DNA of 64,000 nucleotides from an uncultured Eubacteriales bacterium (GTDB lineage Bacteria; Bacillota; Clostridia; Peptostreptococcales; Anaerovoracaceae), in NCBI GenBank assembly GCA_902786855.1, contig CADAEH010000003.1:113915-177914 (forward strand). The letters are read 5' to 3'. Position 1 is the first letter of the stretch; each line of letters begins with the position of its first letter. The translations under genes and the position numbers were made by a program. This document shows positions 42,534 to 51,259 of the stretch, piece after piece. The notes beneath the pieces were generated by a model. It was not told where the DNA came from. It saw only the letters and a program-made list of their open reading frames with translations, and did no database searches.

Positions 42534-44030
42534 TCAGTCGGCTATTACATCAATGTCCTTCATTATTTGAAATAAATTGATCAGTCTTATCCCTTGAAAA
42601 TCTGTTGTGGGATACTTCCCTGTTCTTGCATACTTTTCGTCCACCTTTTCAAATATATATCCATCAAGGCTTCTTGATCTCAAGACCTTTTCAAGTGCAG
42701 TCACTTCATTCTGATACACGATCCACTCTCTCATGATAAACTGCAGTAAATCTATTATGGGGCGTGCTTTCCACTCATCAACCAATTCAATCAGCTTATT
42801 TACTGATACTTCACCTCCGATGCTTAGATGTCTAGTTTCGATATCCTTCCGGTCCTTAAATCTATTGTATACAGAAAGAATAATCCTGATTCCCGTATCG
42901 CAGTTTCTGCTTGTATCCCTTACACCTCGGTATCCCTGTTCTATCAGGTTTTCTCTTTCATCAAAATCGAAATTGCACGATGGAAGGAGCGACTCTATTG
43001 TCTGATCAAGATCCACATTTTCCCAACTTGAATCGCTAATGAGATCACCGACCAATTGATCCATCGTTTTGGGAACAACAAGGGAATCGACCATCGCTTT
43101 ACATATCATTTCAATTGCCGTAGTGAAGTATTGACGCCCCACCACGACTTCCCAAGCCTTCACTACATATTCCAAGGTATCAGGATAGTCATATTTATAT
43201 TTTCCTCTTGGAGAAAAATAGTCATATAACACTTTCCGAATTTCCTTTGCCCCTGGATTTTTAATCTGATAATCATGGTACAGAAATATCAGATAATCCT
43301 TCGATTCAATCAAGTACTTGTTATCCAGAAGTTCATTGAATCGTTCTTCAAACAATTCTCTTCTGAGAATCGCCTTACATTCATCAAATCCATTTAGATC
43401 GAGCCTTACAACAGACCCCAGTTCTTCGAGTATAGGCCTTGGTATTCCGGTATCTTTGAATCTGTATTTTTTATAGTATTCAGTCTTCTTTATGACTCTT
43501 TCGAAGGCCTCTCCCATTTCAGTTCCGAGCCCTTTCGTAAGTCTGTTCATCCCGGATATAGGGTTCCCTTCACTGTCTGTATCAGTTGTAAATCCAAGTG
43601 TTCTGCAGCCAGCGTTGTAATACTGCATTCCGCCGAGATATGAAACAAAATAATCTCGATTATACTTAAATAGCTCGGATTTGTTTAGTTTTAGGTCATT
43701 AGAAGTCTTTTCGATTCCAACAAGGTTTTTCGTATCCGGGCTATTATTAATCAGATTGCCCAATACAAAGTAATAGTCATTCTTTTTAACATAATCCTCA
43801 TTAAATCGTCTGCCGGCATTTTTGCCGAAATCCGTTTCTCCTGAATTCTGATAAAAGTCATAATAATTCCATATCAAAAAAATCCAGTAGAAAGCACGAT
43901 AAGTAACCGTGTTCACTACCGGACATAATTCGGCCTGCAATGTAGTCTGCGCTCCTGTTATTCCGAGATTGTCTCTGTTTGTAGTATTCGGAGTGTGGTC
44001 ATTTAATTTTGGACCCTTTTTATACATCAT
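42534..44030 (-). CDS. Hypothetical first gene of the PLD operon (DUF6361-like by eye)
   Basis: The 498-residue protein starts with LNDHTPNTTNRDNLGITGAQ and then PVVNTVTYRAFYWIFLIWNY. The DxLGI...NTxTxRxxYxxFxxW pattern resembles the opening of DUF6361-type proteins, but I could not check this. The remainder is mainly helical with many Tyr/Phe residues and no catalytic motif that I see. No strong ribosome site precedes the ATG at 44030. It lies one base from the PLD gene and is therefore the upstream member of a three-gene operon; its role may be sensing or target recognition, which is inference. Confidence 0.68.
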   Translation of the reverse strand: MMYKKGPKLNDHTPNTTNRDNLGITGAQTTLQAELCPVVNTVTYRAFYWIFLIWNYYDFYQNSGETDFGKNAGRRFNEDYVKKNDYYFVLGNLINNSPDTKNLVGIEKTSNDLKLNKSELFKYNRDYFVSYLGGMQYYNAGCRTLGFTTDTDSEGNPISGMNRLTKGLGTEMGEAFERVIKKTEYYKKYRFKDTGIPRPILEELGSVVRLDLNGFDECKAILRRELFEERFNELLDNKYLIESKDYLIFLYHDYQIKNPGAKEIRKVLYDYFSPRGKYKYDYPDTLEYVVKAWEVVVGRQYFTTAIEMICKAMVDSLVVPKTMDQLVGDLISDSSWENVDLDQTIESLLPSCNFDFDERENLIEQGYRGVRDTSRNCDTGIRIILSVYNRFKDRKDIETRHLSIGGEVSVNKLIELVDEWKARPIIDLLQFIMREWIVYQNEVTALEKVLRSRSLDGYIFEKVDEKYARTGKYPTTDFQGIRLINLFQIMKDIDVIAD

Positions 44031-44214
44031 GTCACGTGTTGTTTAGCTTAAGTTTTATAATGTGCTACTATGCACCTATATATGTAAGCTATTTTTTTGC
44101 TTTATATTCTTTCATGTTTCCACTGGATATTATAATTTTCGTATGATTGTTGTTCTTATTACAGCTGCCTTGCCGCCAATGTTCACAGCGTATGTATCGA
44201 TTTACCGTAAAGCG

Positions 44215-45132
44215 CTATTTCGCTTTAACGGTCTTGGTCTTCCATGCTGAAACATGTTTACCATTTGTATCATATCTGTATGCACGGATACGAACCCAAT
44301 ACTTCTTTTTCGATTTGAGTCCCTTTATTTTTTTTGAAGTCTTCTTTTTACTCGCTGTAGCTTGCTTTACTATATTTTTGAAACTTGAGTCTGTACTGAC
44401 CTGAATTTCGATTCCTTGGATTTTCTTCTTCTTTGCTTTGCTTATTTTTTTCCATTTTACAATAGCGGTTTTTTTGGATGCTTTCGGTTTTTTTATAGCA
44501 ATAGCAGGCAAATCTTTTATCTCAGGTACTTGAGTCGGAGTAACACTTTTTTGCTGTGGTTCATTCTGTTTGTTTACGGGATCATACGTTGCATAGCATT
44601 CTATTGTGCCTCCACATCCCCGTCCTCCGTTTAATGATGTCCATAAAGAATAAGCTGTGAAATAATACTTCCCTGCAGGAAGTCGAACTGTTATTTTTTG
44701 CATTTCATCAGTTGTCTCGTGCAGTTCCTTTGACGCTATTGTTCTTTTCTCCTGTTCCGCAGTATATTCTGTTAAATCCGGGCTAGTCAAAATAGCAAAA
44801 TAGGTCGGATTGCTCAGATGAACATATGTGAATCTAAAGTAATAATTAATCGTTGATTCTTCTGAAAGTTCAAATTCTTCCATTAGTCCACCAAAATGAC
44901 AAGTATATGTTAATTTGTTTTCTACGTTTATTTTCCAAGTATGACTTAATATATCAGTGTCATTACTAAAAAAGGATGTTCTTGCCGGGATACTAGGAAG
45001 ATGATCTGATGAATAAAGCGGAGTAAAATCAGTAAACTGAGGCTGGAAATCACTTGCAGCGAAAGATGTCGATACACTCGCAAATAACAGGCAAGCGATA
45101 AGTGATAATACCATTAGTGATCGTTTTTTCAT
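44215..45132 (-). CDS. Secreted FN3-domain protein
   Basis: The 305-residue protein has a clear signal peptide (KKRSLMVLSLIACLLFASVS, likely cut after SFAAS). Residues 30-190 are a beta-rich domain (CHFGGLMEEFELSEES; RLPAGKYYFTAYSLW). The lysine-rich C-terminal third has the FN3 pattern VKWKKISKAKKKKIQGIEIQ and KYWVRIRAYRYDTNGKHVSA. A GGAGGAAG site seven bases upstream supports the start. A stem overlaps the stop (about 44206-44233, no U-run). It is out of place between defence and mobile genes and resembles other secreted proteins here in its basic C-terminal module. Confidence 0.78.
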   Translation of the reverse strand: MKKRSLMVLSLIACLLFASVSTSFAASDFQPQFTDFTPLYSSDHLPSIPARTSFFSNDTDILSHTWKINVENKLTYTCHFGGLMEEFELSEESTINYYFRFTYVHLSNPTYFAILTSPDLTEYTAEQEKRTIASKELHETTDEMQKITVRLPAGKYYFTAYSLWTSLNGGRGCGGTIECYATYDPVNKQNEPQQKSVTPTQVPEIKDLPAIAIKKPKASKKTAIVKWKKISKAKKKKIQGIEIQVSTDSSFKNIVKQATASKKKTSKKIKGLKSKKKYWVRIRAYRYDTNGKHVSAWKTKTVKAK

Positions 45133-45333
45133 TGTTCTTCCTCCTTATTACCCATTTATCCCTATGAACAATCATTAATTATCTGCTTTTGTAATTCTGA
45201 TATGCTATTATATCATTTCCAAGTGCGACAATTCTCAACAAAATCATTCAGTCTGTAAGATAAAGTCTAGAAACTACTGTTGCTTAATTATCTTTTCCAT
45301 AGTCATCACTTTATTTCTTTTTCTTGGATAGCC

Positions 45334-45619
45334 TGTCAACGTAAATGTCAACGAACGCAAAAACACTTTTTCATTTTTCAGGCAACCTTTTCCGTCCGAA
45401 ACACTTTTTTATCCTTTTTTATCCTTCGTTGACGTTTTTCGTTGACATCAGAATCAAAAACCCAGTAATTTCAATGCTTTCAGGCATTCCCAAATCTCAT
45501 TTTCATGTCAACGAAATTTCAACGAACCTTGTCAACGGAGCTGCAAAAATCAGAATGGGATGTCCTCGCCCATGGTCAGCTGCGAAAAATCACAGTTCGT
45601 TGACGCCCCTTCGTTGACA
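45334..45619. repeat. Iteron-like cluster of GTCAACGAA repeats
   Basis: Nine copies of GTCAACG or its complement lie in 286 bases: direct at 45334, 45346, 45506, 45518 (TTCAACGAA variant) and 45530; inverted at 45425, 45438, 45596 and 45610. Most come in pairs 12-14 bases apart, roughly one helical turn. The last two fall inside the end of the VapE gene. Apart from this cluster and the promoter side of the 45132 gene, the 45133-45549 gap shows no gene. A replication origin or operator of the mobile element is likely. Confidence 0.6.
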
Positions 45620-46890
45620 TCCCCGGTCCTTTCCCAGCCCTTCTGAGTACCATAATCAGAGCCGAACCTACGCGGCTTGTCGAAGTATCTCCAATCTTCC
45701 AGTGTCCCATCCCTGATGAGCTGGTTCATTATGTCATTTATCTCATTCGTCTGCCATCTCTGCGGCTGGGAGTATTCATTATGAAGTGCTTCCCGAAAGA
45801 GCATCTTTGAGCAGACCTTGTCTCCGGTGAAGTCCTGCATGAATGACAGGATCAGTCCTGCATCAACGTCTTCCTGTGTAAACATCCGCTGTCTCTGTCT
45901 CACCTCAGCCTCGATCTTAGGAGATAGCTTCAGGCTGATTTTGCCGCTGCGCCAGATCTCCATGACCTCAGCCCACATCTGACGGATATACTCTCTGGAA
46001 TATTCCTCATCGTCCAGTATGAAGACCTCTGCTTCGCTCTCCTGACAGGCGATCGGCAGGAACCGTCTGTTCCCTGTCCTGTCACTTGGAAGGAAACTGA
46101 TTTTGTTTGTAGTCCCTGCGAACACACACTGCCTCGGTCTGTCCTTCGGATAGCGCTCATAAGGCGTGCGATAGATCTCTTTCTGACGTGACAGGAAACT
46201 CTTTATGGCTTCGTTGCTTTTTGCATTGTTGGTGGCAAGCATCTCTGAAAGTTCGAAGATCCAGTGACCCTGGATCTTCTCATAGACCTTGCTGCTCTCC
46301 AGATCCTTGAGGTCGTCCGTGAACCATTCATCATCTACCGCAAGAAGCCTGAAGAAAGTAGATTTCCCTGCTCCCTGATCTCCGACCACGCATATGATAT
46401 AGTCGAACTTGATCCCCGGTCGGAAAACTCTGGAGATCGCTCCGAGCATGAAGAACTTCAGGATCTCATATGTGTAGTCACTGGCATCAGCTCCAAGGAA
46501 ATGCCTGAGAGCATAGCGCACACGCTCCTGCCCGTCCCACTGCAGACTGTTCAGGAAGTCCCTGATCGGATGATAACTGTCCCTGTTCGCTGTGATGTGG
46601 ATCGCTTCTTCGATTAGCTTAATGGAACTGATGCCGTAAGTCTTCTCACAGTACAGATGGATGTTATAAAGGTCATTGTCCGTGATAGCTTTTCCGAAGC
46701 TGCCGCGATCCCACCCGAGCGATCTCACTATATCTACTCTCTGTGTCAGTTCGTTGAAACGGATCGCTCCTCTCAGCAGCGGATCATTCGACAGGATCAG
46801 CTCTGCATTCGTGATGCTATTTTTCGCCTTGCCCTTCTCGGTCAGATCCAGAAGATGGAGCACCCTTTCCTGTTCCTGTACCGAATTCAT
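45550..46890 (-). CDS. VapE-type ATPase/helicase of a mobile element
   Basis: The 446-residue protein belongs to the virulence-associated E family, D5-like SF3-type ATPases of phages and satellites. It shows the conserved HPIRDFLNSLQWDGQERV before the motor, then CVVGDQGAGKSTFFRLL (Walker A, near residue 165), HWIFELSEM (Walker B), and RQCVFAGTTNKISFLPSDRTGNRRF (sensor/Arg-finger region). These proteins serve in replication of mobile elements. I chose the ATG at 46890 because GGAAGGTGAT lies six bases upstream. The gene directly follows MobL and its end overlaps two iteron-like repeats. Confidence 0.88.
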   Translation of the reverse strand: MNSVQEQERVLHLLDLTEKGKAKNSITNAELILSNDPLLRGAIRFNELTQRVDIVRSLGWDRGSFGKAITDNDLYNIHLYCEKTYGISSIKLIEEAIHITANRDSYHPIRDFLNSLQWDGQERVRYALRHFLGADASDYTYEILKFFMLGAISRVFRPGIKFDYIICVVGDQGAGKSTFFRLLAVDDEWFTDDLKDLESSKVYEKIQGHWIFELSEMLATNNAKSNEAIKSFLSRQKEIYRTPYERYPKDRPRQCVFAGTTNKISFLPSDRTGNRRFLPIACQESEAEVFILDDEEYSREYIRQMWAEVMEIWRSGKISLKLSPKIEAEVRQRQRMFTQEDVDAGLILSFMQDFTGDKVCSKMLFREALHNEYSQPQRWQTNEINDIMNQLIRDGTLEDWRYFDKPRRFGSDYGTQKGWERTGDVNEGASTNCDFSQLTMGEDIPF

Positions 46891-46895
46891 TCTGA

Positions 46896-48482
46896 TCACC
46901 TTCCTCTCTCATTTCTATCAGCGCTCTGTCTGCTCAGCTCGTAAGCAGCTGCACGCTTCTCTGCTTCTTCTTTTGCTTTCGCTAGTCTCTCCTGAACTGC
47001 TGTGATCTTTTCCTGTCTCCGTTCAGGAGTGAGTGCTTCACCGTCCGGCTCAAGCTCAGGGAGATACTTCCTGACAAAGGATCTGACTTCTTTCAGCATT
47101 TTAGCTTCCTCTTCCTGCGGTCTTATCTTCTCGGTCAGTCCATCCAGTTCTGTCTTCAATGAGGACAGCTCGGATCGCAGGACATCACCGTTGTAATCCT
47201 GATCCGGCAGATTCTTACGGATATATCTGTCAGACTTCTTCCATGCATCCAGATCATCCTTATGGTCTTTGGCGAACTTCTCTTTCCTGACTTTCCAATG
47301 GATGATCAGGTATTCATCGTGGACAACATCTAAAGAAGCACGGCGGTCACCGTGCTCTATCAGTTTCTCTATCGTCTCGATCCTGCTGCTGAGCTGCTTC
47401 ATCTGATCTCGTATCGGAAGTCCGTTCTCGTTCAGTTCGGTCAGTCTTGTGTCAAGATCCTCGACAGTCAGAACATCGTTGTCATGCATATAACTTGTGA
47501 CCTCTTTGAATTTGTCATACTCGCCTTGTGTAGTGACCTTTCTTCCTCTGCGGTCAGTGATGCTCTCCTCGAAGCTCTGAACCAGAAGTTCTACGAGAGG
47601 TACTTCCTTCGGCTTCATGTCGAGTTCCGTTATCGCCTGTCTGATCTCATCGATCCAGATCATCAGTCTCGCGATCGTTCGTCTGAGAACTTCCATCAGC
47701 TTGTTGGCAGCCTTGATGTCTCGGTTGAGATTGCCGATGTTGGTCATGATGCCTCTGAGTTCCATTGCAGTCACGGCAGGTCCCATGTGTACTGTCGGGA
47801 TCATGTCGATGCCCTGACGTTTGTAAGACATCATGTTCACTCTCTCGGATCGTCCCGCTGCTTCAAGGTATCTATTCTGTGTCACTTCCCATGCGTGTCT
47901 CCAGATCTCAGCGTTACCCCAATCGTTCCAGTCGACAGTCGGCACTTTGCGGAACTTCCACTTACCTTTCTCATCACGGATACGATCACCGTTATCATCG
48001 AGGAGATATTCTCTGTGAGCTTTCTCCATCCATCTTCCCTTATCGTCCATCGGTCGCATCGTCAGCATGACATGAGCATGAGGATTGTGTCCGGGTGGTT
48101 CAGGATCATGGATCGCTATATCTGCTATCATGCCTTTCGACACGAACTGCTCAAGGCAGTGTTCTCTGATCAGAGCGACATTCTGCTCCATCGACAGCTC
48201 TATCGGCAGAGCGATCTCGAACCTTCTCGCAAGCTGTGAGTTCCAGCTGTTCTCAATCGTTTCGACAGCATTCCACAAGGTGTTTCGGTCAGCGTACTCA
48301 GACGGTGCATTTGACGGAAGCAGGATCTCGGTGTAAACGATGCCCCTCTTGTCGCTGTAATGCTTTGTTCGGTTGGTCCGTTCATCGAAGAGACGTTCCC
48401 CCGATTGGTAGGCAGCTTGAGCGACAGCAGACTGCCCTTTCCGTCTCGTACTTATCTTTATCTTGTAATGTGGGCATGGCAT
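46896..48482 (-). CDS. MobA/MobL family relaxase
   Basis: The 528-residue protein begins with YKIKISTRRKGQSAVAQAAY, the MobA/MobL opening. It has AYQSGERLFDE and the metal-binding triad region HNPHAHVMLTMRPM near residue 135, and the usual GRWMEKAHREYLL segment. The second half is helical and probably a coiled coil (EIRQAITELDMKPKE; LTEKIRPQEEEAKMLKEV). The enzyme would nick one strand at oriT and stay bound by a Tyr for conjugative transfer. It has no adjacent coupling protein or secretion genes, so the element would need a helper. Confidence 0.9.
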   Translation of the reverse strand: MPCPHYKIKISTRRKGQSAVAQAAYQSGERLFDERTNRTKHYSDKRGIVYTEILLPSNAPSEYADRNTLWNAVETIENSWNSQLARRFEIALPIELSMEQNVALIREHCLEQFVSKGMIADIAIHDPEPPGHNPHAHVMLTMRPMDDKGRWMEKAHREYLLDDNGDRIRDEKGKWKFRKVPTVDWNDWGNAEIWRHAWEVTQNRYLEAAGRSERVNMMSYKRQGIDMIPTVHMGPAVTAMELRGIMTNIGNLNRDIKAANKLMEVLRRTIARLMIWIDEIRQAITELDMKPKEVPLVELLVQSFEESITDRRGRKVTTQGEYDKFKEVTSYMHDNDVLTVEDLDTRLTELNENGLPIRDQMKQLSSRIETIEKLIEHGDRRASLDVVHDEYLIIHWKVRKEKFAKDHKDDLDAWKKSDRYIRKNLPDQDYNGDVLRSELSSLKTELDGLTEKIRPQEEEAKMLKEVRSFVRKYLPELEPDGEALTPERRQEKITAVQERLAKAKEEAEKRAAAYELSRQSADRNERGR

Positions 48483-48714
48483 TGTTCATCAACTCCTTTC
48501 CTTACTGCCCAAAGAATAAAAAAAGACCGCATGCCCATCGCAGACGGTCAGTGCAGTGATATGCGGTCATGACTTGCGTTCCCGAGGCTACCGTAGCAGC
48601 CAAGGGATGCAAGTCACCCAAGGGGTAGCAGGCTATGCCTGCGCAGGGGAGCGGCAGCGTCCCCTGAGACGGAAGGCATAAAGAGTGCCTGGAGTCAGCC
48701 CCTCCGGCAAGGAG

Positions 48715-48770
48715 CCTTCGGAGAACGCAATCGCACATCCCGAAGGGGTGTGTATAATTGCGCCCCTTTT
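48715..48770. other. Candidate oriT with RSF1010-like nic region
   Basis: TATAATTGCGCCCCTT at 48753-48768 resembles the RSF1010-type nic core (TAAnTGCGCCCT). CCTTCGG near 48715 and CCGAAGG near 48741 form the inverted repeat that usually precedes nic. The site lies between the DUF3847 gene and MobL, the common place for oriT in MobL elements. The remaining 48483-48714 bases are GC-rich with short stems and no gene. Confidence 0.45.
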
Positions 48771-48780
48771 ACAAAGGGAC

Positions 48781-49080
48781 TTACTCCTTCTCTGCTGGCT
48801 CATCAGTCTGTTCCTTGATGCGGTTCAGGATCTGCATCACTTCCGGTATCCGGAACAATGTTCTGAAGAACTCATCGATTTGTTCGTTAGTATACTCTTC
48901 AGGTGGCAGATACTGTTCAAGCATCGCACCATGAGTACAGAGACGATGGGTGCGCTCCTTGCGTGCAAGTTCCTTTTCCTGCTGCCGAAGAGCTTTGAAT
49001 TTCTGATTCTTCATCTTCAGCTCATTCTCGATACGCTCACGCGCCGCCTGCACCTCCTGAACTGTCTTTTTCTTTGCCAC
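48781..49080 (-). CDS. DUF3847 family protein, GTG start
   Basis: The 99-residue protein is highly charged and helical: VQEVQAARERIENELKMKNQ, then LRQQEKELARKERTHRLCTH, and a C-terminal EEYTNEQIDEFFRTLFRIPEV motif typical of DUF3847. The family travels with MobA/MobL relaxases in Clostridia elements and may be a relaxosome accessory protein. The start is a GTG supported by AAAGGAGGTGAG. It is the first gene of the mobile core, upstream of oriT and mobL. Confidence 0.82.
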   Translation of the reverse strand: MAKKKTVQEVQAARERIENELKMKNQKFKALRQQEKELARKERTHRLCTHGAMLEQYLPPEEYTNEQIDEFFRTLFRIPEVMQILNRIKEQTDEPAEKE

Positions 49081-49107
49081 GATCTCACCTCCTTTCTGTA
49101 TTTACGC

Positions 49108-49149
49108 AAAAAACTAAAAGAGCCCTCAACTTAACCTCAAGTTGAAGGC
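49108..49149 (-). terminator. Terminator after the CRISPR array
   Basis: On the minus strand GCCTTCAACTT pairs with AAGTTGAGGGC (one mismatch) around a 6-base loop, followed by TCTTTTAGTTTTTT. It lies about 45 bases past the degenerate last repeat and would end the array transcript before the DUF3847 gene. Confidence 0.7.
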
Positions 49150-49191
49150 AGCATTTTTCATAATAATGAAACACAGCTACAGTCATTTATT

Positions 49192-50212
49192 GTGAACTAT
49201 AGCTATATTTCAACAAGACTCTCAAACAAGACCTCATGTCAGAGGCGAGAGCGATAGTTTGTTTAGTATCTGGTTTTACAAGGCTCTCAAACGATAGGGA
49301 GACTTCGCCTGTGTCACCTTTAGTTTGTTTAGTATCTGGTTTTACAAGGCTCTCAAACACTTCACATCCGAATCATATACTGTTGAAAGTTTGTTTAGTA
49401 TCTGGTTTTACAAGGCTCTCAAACTATTCTGCTCAAGCTGTGCGGATTCCCTTAGTTTGTTTAGTATCTGGTTTTACAAGGCTCTCAAACTAAGCGGACT
49501 AACAGCGCATGAGATGGTGGGTTTGTTTAGTATCTGGTTTTACAAGGCTCTCAAACATAAAACTCAGTAAGATCATTATTTCTTTGTTTGTTTAGTATCT
49601 GGTTTTACAAGGCTCTCAAACTGCAGACCTTTCGCCTTGCGAGAGTTTCCGGTTTGTTTAGTATCTGGTTTTACAAGGCTCTCAAACTACGTAGCCATGT
49701 TACTCCACTTCCTGCGGGTTTGTTTAGTATCTGGTTTTACAAGGCTCTCAAACCATTTACTATCACTTGAAAGTCTTTGCGTTGTTTGTTTAGTATCTGG
49801 TTTTACAAGGCTCTCAAACGGACAGCACCCCTTCATCGTTCAGCATTGGTTTGTTTAGTATCTGGTTTTACAAGGCTCTCAAACTGCCCGAAGAAGTAAC
49901 AAGCGAATCAACAAGTTTGTTTAGTATCTGGTTTTACAAGGCTCTCAAACCGGCTTGTTGTTTTGTTTAATGCTTGCTCGTTTGTTTAGTATCTGGTTTT
50001 ACAAGGCTCTCAAACCATCGTTGGAAGTTCCGCAGAATACGCATTGTTTGTTTAGTATCTGGTTTTACAAGGCTCTCAAACCGCTGTGTGAATCCTGCTT
50101 TCTTCCTGCAAGTTTGTTTAGTATCTGGTTTTACAAGGCTCTCAAACTGGTATCGGACAGTGATAACCCGCAGATTGTTTGTTTAGTATCTGGTTTTACA
50201 AGGCTCTCAAAC
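49192..50212 (-). CRISPR. Type II-A CRISPR array: 15 identical 36-bp repeats, one degenerate terminal repeat, 15 spacers
   Basis: The repeat in the transcribed (minus) direction starts GTTTGAGAGCCTTGTAAAAC and ends CAGATACTAAACAAAC. Intact copies start (plus coordinates) at 49257, 49323, 49389, 49455, 49521, 49586, 49652, 49718, 49784, 49849, 49915, 49980, 50046, 50112 and 50177. Spacers are 29 or 30 bases. The copy at 49192-49227 keeps only the GTTTGAGAG-side half and is the old, distal end, so the array is read right to left away from csn2. The GTTTGAGAG start is typical for type II-A, and the anti-repeat in the tracrRNA at 56256 matches it. All intact repeats look identical. Confidence 0.97.
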
Positions 50213-50267
50213 CTCAAATATTTATGAACAGTCATCACCAAGCCTTATCCATGGTGCGAACATGGTG
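50213..50267 (-). promoter_or_regulatory. CRISPR leader end with ATTTGAG leader-anchoring motif
   Basis: On the minus strand the last seven leader bases are ATTTGAG (50219-50213), directly joined to the first GTTTGAGAG repeat. This equals the leader-anchoring sequence reported for type II-A systems, where Cas1-Cas2 places new spacers. Only 55 bases separate it from the csn2 stop codon. A direct CATGGTG repeat (about 50250-50266) lies upstream of it. Confidence 0.7.
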
Positions 50268-50942
50268 TTATTCCAGATTTATTCGGCATTCATCTTTATC
50301 TATAATTATGCATTCTTCCCCCTTCAATTTGTAATTAAATAATCCTTCTATATCCAATATGTAAAGATGCTCATATGCAAGCTCTCCATAAAAACTACTT
50401 AACTCATCTGCTGCCATGAACTGTTTTAGATTTGCAAATATAAAGCACTCTATACCTATCACCCTATGAACTAGTTTGCAGTATGATAATAGTTTATCTA
50501 CAGCGCCTTCTCCATAATCATCAAATCTTACTTTATATGCTTTTGCCAGTGATGAAATATCCGGGTCCGTCTCATAATCAACTGGATAAGGTATTCTTTC
50601 AATTATTGCATCAATATAACTTATTATTCTGGAATTGATCTCAGAAGTAATCTCATAGAGCTCTTCTTCCGCTATCATTACCATTTCCTGATAGAGTTTT
50701 TTAAGAAGTCTCTTTTCATTAGGTGTGACTGCATAAGGATTGATTATCAATTCCGAGCATTTGCAAATCTGAAGCTCTTTCCCATTATCAGAGAGAATGA
50801 TATTTCCATTTTCTCCATTGATCTGGCTCCATAATCCCTGCATCACATTTCTGAGGACTGCGGGCGACTCTATACATAAACAGAGCGGCGTATCGGCTTT
50901 TATCTCTATCTCTATGTCATAATCATTCAGTAACAGTCTCAT
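50268..50942 (-). CDS. csn2: Type II-A adaptation protein Csn2
   Basis: The 224-residue protein fits Csn2. It has an N-terminal beta sheet (MRLLLNDYDIEIEIKADTPL), a helix opening EEELYEITSEINSRIISYID, FDDYGEGAVDKLLSYCKLVH in the helical lid, and a final VIGIECFIFANLKQFMA with LYILDIEG. Csn2 forms tetrameric rings around DNA ends and helps Cas1-Cas2 and Cas9 capture spacers. Its ATG overlaps the cas2 stop as ATGA. Its presence defines subtype II-A. It is the last gene before the leader. Confidence 0.9.
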   Translation of the reverse strand: MRLLLNDYDIEIEIKADTPLCLCIESPAVLRNVMQGLWSQINGENGNIILSDNGKELQICKCSELIINPYAVTPNEKRLLKKLYQEMVMIAEEELYEITSEINSRIISYIDAIIERIPYPVDYETDPDISSLAKAYKVRFDDYGEGAVDKLLSYCKLVHRVIGIECFIFANLKQFMAADELSSFYGELAYEHLYILDIEGLFNYKLKGEECIIIDKDECRINLE

Positions 50943-51259
50943 AGGATTATCAGCTTATCGTCATTATCAAGAAAACCGGTTCTCTTATCACCGACTATAA
51001 ATTCAATCCTCGCAAATTGTTTTTCAGTGACTCGGAGTGCCATTACTGCTCCTTTCGTAGGTCTGTTTCGCCTAATACTAGCTATTATACTATCTGCTGC
51101 TGTCGAATTCGGAACAATCTTATTGTAAACAGATTGCTGCATCATAACAAAGCCAGATTTTATCAGGAACCTTCTGAACGTTCTGTACTCTTTTTTATCA
51201 GTACTCGTAGCAATCGGCAAATCAAAGAAAACTATGACGCGCATATACCTATAACTCAT
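50939..51259 (-). CDS. cas2: CRISPR-associated endonuclease Cas2
   Basis: The 106-residue protein has the Cas2 opening MRVIVFFDLPIATSTDKKEY (ferredoxin-like strand with the conserved Asp after FF), then FRRFLIKSGFVMMQQSVYNK and the FARIEFIVGD strand. Cas2 dimers bridge two Cas1 dimers in spacer integration. The coordinate used starts at the ATG overlapping the cas1 end; the ATG at 51244 (MRVIV) with a nearby AGG is an equally good start. It is coupled to csn2 by an ATGA overlap. Confidence 0.92.
   Translation of the reverse strand: MSYRYMRVIVFFDLPIATSTDKKEYRTFRRFLIKSGFVMMQQSVYNKIVPNSTAADSIIASIRRNRPTKGAVMALRVTEKQFARIEFIVGDKRTGFLDNDDKLIIL

Noticed and set aside
47352-48239. 295-codon plus-strand frame opposite mobL
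   Set aside because: MobL on the minus strand has the relaxase motifs; the plus frame is a shadow.
49236-50227. Plus-strand frames through the CRISPR array with repeated peptide VCLVSGFTRLSN or LFSIWFYKALK
   Set aside because: These are translations of the 36-bp repeats, not genes.
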